Source: Ehretia macrophylla (Eukaryota; Streptophyta; Magnoliopsida; Boraginales; Ehretiaceae). Taken from it: 64,000 nt of DNA. The stretch's first letter is position 1. Each line of letters opens with the position of its first letter. Under the pieces are notes generated by a model. That model was not told the origin of the DNA and made no database searches. It saw only the letters and a list, made by a program, of their open reading frames with translations. Of this stretch, positions 56,188 through 64,000 are shown in pieces. The stretch is from NCBI GenBank assembly GCA_037974665.1, contig CM075773.1, positions 67,252,263 through 67,316,262 on the forward strand. The letters are read 5' to 3'. The translations under genes were made by a program, and so were the position numbers.

Positions 56188-59100
56188 TGTGACGCCCAAG
56201 AATTTTATCACACATATTTTAAATAGCTGTTGCATAAACTACTTGTGCATTTTACGTGCATTTCTTGTCTTCTTTAATTGTTTATTTCAAAGGCACTATT
56301 CATAAGAAAATTTACTGTCTCGGATATGCGATTCAATATTTTTCATAGGTCACATGACATTTAAAAAGAGTCAGAATATGGTAGTTTTGAACTTTAGGGG
56401 TCGGGAGTATGTGTTTGAAAAATGTTTTACCGTTTCACATGAATAGTATTACGTATGTAAAAACATTGTTTTAAATTAGTTAGCATTACAATTGGAATTA
56501 AGCCCATTTGATCAAGACTTTTGTTAGTATTTGACATAACAAAACATAACTTACACATATATTTCCACAATATAACACCATTTATGCATACTACTCAAGA
56601 AAACAAAAGCCAAAATTGTAAAAATACCCCTCCCCTCCCCCAAAACTGTGAACCCTATGAGAGGAAAAGGGAAAAAAATTTCTTCAACTTTGAGCAAGAA
56701 TTGGTCCTTTGGCTTGGTCTAGGAGAAGATTGGAGCATTAGGGGGCATCTATAACTTGTCTTCATCTTCAATATTGTGAGGGATTTGCATATTTCATAAT
56801 TTTAAAGTTGATGCATATATATTGAATTTCTTGTCTTGTTGAATTTAGCAATTTTGCTTGTTATAAATGCTTGTTATATGATATTTGAAGCCTATAGAAC
56901 TCTCTTTTGGAGCTTGGTTGCAATTGTAATGGTTTGATTTTGAGAATCAAAGTTGTAGGAGAATGTGAATAGTGCAGTGAATAGTGAAATCCGAAAATTT
57001 AAGGTTTTTTTATATAATTTGTTAATTAACTTGAATTGAGACTTCAAATAGATGCTCTAGGACCTAGTGAAGCTAGTTGAAAAGTCACGTGAAGTTGAAT
57101 CAACCAAAATCGAGCTAAATTGCGTAATTAGTCGACTTTAAAAAGATGACTTTTCTCGTTGTGCAATTCGGGCACATTTGGACTATGATTTGGGTATCCT
57201 TGGGGTATGGAAGCACTATTGGTGCTTTCGTTACGTGAAATTGGGGTTCGGATAGTATAGTTGTAGTTAAAACTCGCTTGGGGCCTTCCCGAACTTTTGT
57301 TTCTAAAATAGGGTTTATAATCTTATTAGGTGTCTTTTGGCTTAACTAGGAATGTAGTATGATTAAAATATGGTTTGGTAATCTTGATGCGCACTTAGGA
57401 GAAGAAAAGCTTGGTTAAAGAAAGGAAGAATCAACCTAGGCCTTTGCATTTTGCATGTTTTAGTCTTTGAAGGTGAGGAAATCATCTTATATGTATTTTA
57501 TTTTGATTATATTGCTATATTTGTGCATGCTTTGTTAGTTTTACAAGTAGTTGTTGACTTGCTATCTATGAACAAAATTGTAGACTAGATGTTTGTTTAA
57601 AGCCTTCAATGAAGTGTAAATGCTAAGTAATGGCAAAAAGTAGCTAAAAGTGTAGTATGCAAAATGAGCAAATATCTGGACAGCCTACTGCCCGTGAGTT
57701 CTAGAGACATTTTGACATAGTAAACATGCTCGAAACTTAACAAAATTTTTACAGAAGCTAGATTAGGCAGTTTAGAGAAAATTTTGATATCTAAGGCTTA
57801 GGCTAATTCAAACGTTTTGATCATCCGATTTAGCAATTTCAGAAATGTGTCTGGAAATTCGCTGAAGTAGGGCAGTTTGCGCAGTTGCACGAGAAAGGTC
57901 CTAACTTGTGGAAATTAGATTGGAATTGAGTTCTGCTTGAGGCTAAAATTAACTACACTCGAAGAGCTTTCTTTTTATGTCAAAATTAGAGGATTTGGAG
58001 ATCAATAGATTAGGTTACGGATTTGCTAAATTTAGCTTCTGCTAGAAAACTTAGACTGTTTTCATTAATTTGTTATTTGTGTAGTCCATTGTTATTGCTA
58101 AATAATTAAATTGTCAGTTTTGCCAAGGTATAATGTTATTTGGTGCACACTTAGGAAGGCTAATAAAGATATTTGGGAGAATATGCTTAAAGCTCTTGAA
58201 CCCTACATGCAAGGTTAATTGCAAAATGGATGATAAAGCATATTCTCGTGAAGTAAACTTGTCAGAATGCTAGATAAGTTAACCACGAAGATCTCGTATC
58301 AGTTGAACTGTAATTGATTCTAGGTTGTTCATAATTATAAATTCTAGTTAAATTGCTTCTAACTTGGACTGTTTACTTCATGTACGTGCTAAGTAATATT
58401 TTACTTGCTAGATCCTTGAATATGTCCTAAGGTGCTTTAAGTGGTTAATTGTTTAAGGGGCATTACAAATAGTGATGAAGTTTGTATAACATGCAATATT
58501 TGTGTTAATGTGATATTTAGATGTCGTACTATATGTAATTGTCGAATTGATTTAACCTTGGAGATAAAAGAATATATGAATTGATTACATGGTCATGTAT
58601 TAGCTAAAACTTAAATGAATTTAAAGGTAACTAACCTTAGGTTACTCATTGAATGCTCCTTCATGGTGTTATTAGAAAGATAAAGAATAAAAGTGTTAAT
58701 TGAGCTTAGCTTCCATTGAGCTATAAACTTCCACATGAAATGATTTTTGCCTAGAGTTATAAACTAATAATGTAGGAATATTAGTTAGCTAGTTAACTCG
58801 CTACCTTGCTCTCTTCTCCCTTAAGTGCAAAATAATGTGTTTATGTTTGATATAATGTTGTATGTGTTGACCAGAATTTATAGTTATGGTTAATTTGCTC
58901 ACATCTTGGTTTCTTAAGTGTAATGCTTTTATCTTTAAAATATTAACTAACTACAAGTTAAGTATCAGTTGAGCCACATCCTTGTGTAAACTATTAGTTA
59001 GTTAAAGAGAGAAGATGTACGAGTTAGAAGACCTATTGGCTGATTATGTTAACACGATGAAAGTGTTTTAGAATATTTGGATGGAATTGGTATAGCCAAT

Positions 59101-60251
59101 TATTAAAGTGTTATCCTATTTTACTTGCATTGTGTTATGCTAGTTTAAAGGCTAAGTGTTATATTTATATGAGTAGGCTAAGGTTGCACATTTGAGCTAA
59201 TTCAAGGAGATTTGGAGTGAATCTAAGCGATTCTCTTACATAATTAGCCTAATCCAAGGTGAGGGAGTTACATTCTTTTGTGCATCTTAATTTGTTTTAC
59301 TGCTCATGAATTGTATAGTTCAATATGATTGCTTATAATTACGTGTACTTTGATATGAATAAACTAAATATACACTTGTCTTTTATTTATATTGTTATAT
59401 GGCTTATTTATTGTAAACTACGCATGAGGGCAACCTACTTTGTTGTCCCTCATTTATGTGATTCTTGAATTATATTGCCATTGCTTGAATTATTGTGATC
59501 GAATATCGGGTTGCGCAACGTTTTCAGACATGGTAGCGTCGAGAAACACGGGCGGCATTGGGCTTGCCGTGCTCCCTCGAATACCATGGTACCTATTCCT
59601 TTCTCGCTGAGGCATACTCCACTACCCCAGAGGTGTGGTTCACCTGTTAGGCATGGACCTACCTCAGGAGAAAGGGTCGTAGGATCAGGATACATCTGGA
59701 GTATCCCAACTTGTTGGAGTAAGGGGTTTGCCGACACTTGCGTGAAGTTCGTGGTTCGTGGCTCGTGATTGAAGACTTGAAGTGGAACCGTATCCTTTTT
59801 AATGTGGTTGACTACTTGTTACTTAAATCTTGCTCTTTATGTTATACGTATATGATTTCTTGTGTTTGCATATCATAATGCACTCCCGGTATGTTGCATC
59901 ACCTCCCTCACTGAGTAACCTAGTTACTCATTCCTCTTTTCAACGTATTTTAGAAAAAGTTGAAGATTGGATTGCCTCATGTGCGACCTGCTTGCTCTAT
60001 CAGTGTGTAAAACATGGAAGAATGTGATCATGATATACTTGTATTGTATTTGAGACTTTGTGTTCATGTATGTATTTATGTTATATCAAGGAATGTAATA
60101 TTAAAGTTTTAGTTTGTTTGATGATTAGGCACTAGTGGGCTTGTAATATCTTCTATTTACTTTACTTTATTACTTAGTAGTGCATGCTTGTGTGGACGAT
60201 GAAAATTAGTTAGTTGGTTGGATACAAATTATAAGAAAGCTTGATTGATAG
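56188..60251 (+). mobile_element. C-like LTR retrotransposon, 5' LTR part (C2)
   Basis: Starts TGTGACGCCC immediately after the protease fragment. From about 59420 it matches element C LTR strongly (GGGCAACCTACTTTGTTGT, GGTTGCGCAA, GAGTCGTAGG-type blocks), and it carries the stem-loop module at 59912-59930 with different arms (TGAGTAAC, loop CTA, GTTACTCA). The LTR already exceeds 4 kb when element B2 interrupts it at 60252. Its end, interior and target duplication lie outside the window. Several hundred bases around 57480-59270 have no match to element C and may be family-specific or an older insertion. Confidence 0.7.
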
Positions 60252-62997
60252 TGTAACACCCCGATCCCTCTCGAGACCGGAAGTTCTATTAATCAATCTA
60301 ATCACAACCCAATTCCAAACCCGGGCATAAAATTTTTAGGAAAAACGAACGGAGTCTCCCCTGTTTCTAGGCAAAATGCAAACCTGCGACAGCATATAAG
60401 TGGACCAGCACCGTGTCCAACCATACAAACACCTCAAGGCCATCCGAGCCTTGGTTCTCAACAGGCGAATACAAGTAAATATACATTTCCAGTTTAAAAG
60501 CTAACCTATATCTTCTCATCTTTGACAAGTACATTCATGCTTGGAAATTAAACTATACTAATCTATTGCATAAAATAGACTATCATACCATTCTAATAAA
60601 CCTAGTTAACTTAATTACATTCATTTTAACACTAAATACATACATTACATGAAAATATACATCTTTGCATCTTTGACAACTCAAGCCACATAGCACGCAA
60701 GGCAACTTTTCAAACACGATCTATCACATAACCACGAACTATCCAGCTAACATGAAAATTCCTGAAATGTGGTGGTGAGAAGTGAGTATACACAACACAT
60801 ATACTCAGTGAGGGCGAAACAAATATCGAGGTGGAAAGAAAGAAGACCGTGCAATGCAAATAGATACAGTTAAGCAATATAATCAATAAGAAAGCATTCA
60901 ATATAAATGATAATACAATAAACAATTAAAGAAAGCATTAACACAACCATTCAAAGCTATACCACACTTTGAAAGTCACGGTTCACTCATACGAGCAATG
61001 TACCATCTCACGAGCAATACATCAATCTCGAGCTTGATGTTGACAAGGATAACAATAAGCGCGCAACCACCTTATAACATCCACTGGGTGTACTCCGGAT
61101 GTATCCCAACACATCTACGACCCAAATCTCCCAGGGCGACACCCCTAGCGAGCATGGGAATAGGACACGGAGCTAGAGTAAACCAACCCTGGCAGCCCAA
61201 GACTACCCAGAGAGGCCCATCACTCACGCGTCTGACACTATGCAATGCAATATGAGATACAAGCAATAATCGAGCGATAGCACGAAAGTACATATTAGTG
61301 GCGATAAACGAGATATCAAGCATTTACAATCAATAATAGTAATCAATTAACTTTTCAAGCATGTTTATCATTTATATCAACAATAACATCAATCAAACAA
61401 GTAATAGCAGTTCAAACACGAAAATGACAAATATCACTATTCAATCTCTAACTTCCAAAGGCAATTACGAGCAAACAAGCTACAGGATTAGAAAACCGAT
61501 TTCACTACATTCACTTAGGTACTACAAGGCACGTTTCTATGTCACGAAACTTCATTTTTCCAACCGTAGCCCGAATGTCCACCTATTGCATTTGAACTAC
61601 AGCTATGCTAACCGGTCACTCAATCAACGCCACAACAGCGCCAAAAGTGCTTCTATGCCATCAACAGCAAAACCCCCAACTCAATTCGAGCACAGTCAAC
61701 ACTTGGTAAAACGACCCCTTTACGTTTCTTTGTCTAATTTTCAATTTTAACAAAGGCCGGTCCATTTTTATTACACATTTTATCATTCTATCATCAATGG
61801 CACCTATCCAAATCAAGAAATTGCAATTTGGATCAAAATCCAAAATTCTAGGGTTTTACTATTCAAAATCACTATTTGTTGTTCTTCCCCAATTTCAAAT
61901 TTGCGTTTTTAGCCGTAAAAATTGCTAAATAACTAACAAGCAATGCTCTACGAACCCTAAGGAAGCTATATCAAGCAATTATAGGCATTATAACACAATA
62001 TATATCAAATCTAAAAAATTGAATCAAAAATCAAATTCAAATAAAAATGCACAATAACGTGAAAACCCTCACAGAGATTGAAGACCAAGACCCGCAAGGA
62101 CCCGAGCCACGATCCTCGTCCGATTCCACGCAAGATTTTGGCCTAAAAATGCAAAATCAATTTTTTTTCCTTGAACTTTAGGCCAAGGGGGGACAAAATG
62201 GGCATTTATGGATTTGCTTTGTTTTGATTTTCGCCTTGTTTTATTTATAAAAGATGACAAAGGGCATTTTGGTCATTTTGCAAGGTCAAGCTTAAGTGAA
62301 AATATGGTCAAACAAGCTCATTTTGATGGCATTTAATCTAGCTCAAGCTAAAACAATGCAATTAAATAAAAAATAACTAAAATCTAACTAAATTAAACTA
62401 GAAATGCTATTCACGAAATCCGATAAATATTCTTCTAACTTCTATTTTCGAAATGCTACGATCGAACGGTCAATAAACGATCGCTAATCAAATGATGAGC
62501 AATAATATAAAACTATAATTTTTGAAAAGTAGAATAGTAGAATAGTTTAACATTCACTCTGGACTTTGAGCCATTTTTCTCATTTAATTGAAAACTGAGT
62601 AATTAAATACAAGAAAATAAAACCGATTATTAAAATAATCAAAACAATCAAAATAATCAATATTCATTTAAAAATAATTAATTTAACTATTTCTAGAATA
62701 TTTTAAAGAATTTATGAAATTAATGCTAAAATACGAATAAACAAGTTAATATAAACACGTAATCAAATATAATTAAATACTATCATTTAAGATGAAGTTA
62801 ATTAAATACAAGAAAGTAAATCCAATTTCTATAAATAATAAAAATATGTGATAATCTTTTAATTAATCAATATAAAAATTATTGAATGATTTTAAAAGAA
62901 ATATCAAAATAGAGCAAAAATGGATGATTAACTAATTAAGCACTTAATTAAATGTAGTTAAATGCCATTAAATGCATGCCGGGTTCGGATTATCACA
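60252..62997 (-). repeat. Element B2 3' LTR
   Basis: 2746 bp. It resembles the 27216-32495 solo LTR more closely than the LTRs of the 7638-14903 copy, so family B has at least two subfamilies here. The 129-codon antisense frame at 61361-61750 is also open in the solo LTR (28330-28719) but not in the other B copies. Confidence 0.93.
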
Positions 62998-64000
62998 TCA
63001 TTCCCCTCTTAAAACAATTGCATCCTCGCAATTCTTCTTCCAATAGGACTTTGCATCATTTGGCATCCAAATTTGACTAATCTTCATTGGTTGCTGAGCA
63101 AGACACTAAATAAGATACTCGTAGGAAAACCCGAATATAAATCCCAACCAAGAATGCCGAGAAAAATGCCAACTAAAGACTGAAGCAGAGATACTGCAGA
63201 TAAAATTAACATCACATATTAATGACAAGAAGGATGCTGAAGAAATACCCCACATACAAATCTCCAGTATAAGTTCAACTATTATTGCCCGAGAACGCCC
63301 AAGCAGGAAGCCAACTAAAGGCTCAAATGAAGATTCCATCCAGAGGTCCAAGGAAGTACCCCGCTGGTCATGAATTTCATAGAATAATTCCCTGTTAGGA
63401 GTGCTGAGGAAAGTACTAAGAAAACCCAGTCAAATATACTTCAAAAGTTCTAGAGAAGTCTTTCAAATAATAACCCCATAGGATAACCAATTAGATCCCG
63501 AGTACCGCTATCAAATGCTGAGAAGAATGTCAAAGGAAATAGCAGAGAAAATATAATGTGTCCAATAAGACAATCAAGTTGAATAACAAAGATAGTTTCC
63601 AAGCTAGACGGAAAATCTAAGGGAAAATACCGAGCTGGTGCACAATATACAAAACCAAACTTCGAGGCCTCTTCACTGTTTGCCAAGTGAGAAGTTTATA
63701 CAACTTACCACCAAGAAAGCCCAAAGTATTCGACAGCATAGCATAAGCAATATGAGGTAATAAGTCTGAACAGGATTCCAAGTGTAAGACTTCCAATAAG
63801 TGCCATCAAGGAAAATACTAGTAGAATGCCCAATAAGAATTCCAAAGAGTGTTGTAAGTAATATTGTACAACAAGTCAAATAGGAATTCCATATACCAAA
63901 CCTACTAAGGAATACCAAAAGAAATACCCGATACAATGCTTCAATAAGAAAGTAGCAAGGATTGCCCAATAAGTAAGTACTAGATAAATGACCACTAAGA
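62998..64000 (-). other. Element B2 interior: 11-nt repeat tract
   Basis: Homologous to 10459-11200. The plus strand shows GAATACC, GAATTCC and AATGCC words at 10-12 nt spacing. Open stretches (63106-63351, 63450-63686, 63673-63969) are hydrophobic and frame-shifted relative to those of the first copy, so no protein is called. Confidence 0.75.

Larger units (their letters stand above)
60252..64000 (-). mobile_element. Second element B copy (B2), 3' part
   Basis: The 3' LTR is 60252-62997 (2746 bp, TGTAACACC to TTATCACA). It is followed by the polypurine tract and the same interior as element B, running off the window end. The first interior stretch encodes, on the minus strand, the NCEDAIVLRGE motif ending in TGA right at the LTR. 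Stem-loop at 60783-60807, where one arm base has changed but becomes a U-G wobble in the RNA sense. Confidence 0.92.

Overview
The window is a plant nuclear genome segment, almost certainly from an angiosperm, made up almost wholly of nested retrotransposons. The evidence is several families of long-LTR Ty3/gypsy elements with initiator-methionine tRNA primer sites, Ty1/copia remnants, TRIM elements, tRNA-derived SINEs, a Mutator-like terminal inverted repeat element, and premature stop codons biased to TAG. I find no convincing host gene, no rRNA or tRNA gene and no CRISPR. Family labels A, B and C below are mine.

Layout. 1-747: AT-rich, no clear gene. 748-1502 plus 18771-18815: a TRIM array with three LTR copies. 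Its last LTR is split by element A (1503-18765, minus strand, target duplication ATCCT), a chromodomain-type Ty3/gypsy element with 2.45-kb LTRs and a broken gag-pol. Element B (7638-14903, minus, target duplication GCTGC) sits inside the gag zinc-knuckle codons of A. B has 2.8-kb LTRs and a 1.6-kb interior without gag-pol.

19503-44455 is one plus-strand Ty1/copia element (Copia-1) taken apart by later insertions. In its gag lies a truncated minus-strand copia (Copia-2, 22668 to about 37940). The LTR of Copia-2 contains element C (23123-35074, plus). The interior of C contains a solo B-type LTR (27216-32495), which contains a solo A-type LTR (29358-31897). This is a five-level nest. A separate solo Copia-2 LTR (39794-41772) interrupts the Copia-1 reverse transcriptase.

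44456-51170 is older, AT-rich sequence with a 0.45-kb TRIM, two short SINE insertions and a Mutator-like element. From about 51180 a Tat/Ogre-like gypsy element begins (primer site, gag, protease). It is interrupted by a solo B-type LTR (52532-55049) and then by a C-like element with an LTR over 4 kb (56188 on), itself broken by a second B element (60252 to beyond the window end).

Most notable signals. (1) The LTRs of families A, B and C all carry one small module: CTCAC, then a stem-loop whose stem sequence changes between families while pairing is kept, then 21-24 nt of pyrimidine-rich sequence ending in AG. (2) B and C replace gag-pol with a degenerate tract of about 11-nt periodicity (TTGGNATTCTT-like), yet keep the primer-site leader and the last codons of a chromovirus pol. 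They look like non-autonomous partners of an A-type element.
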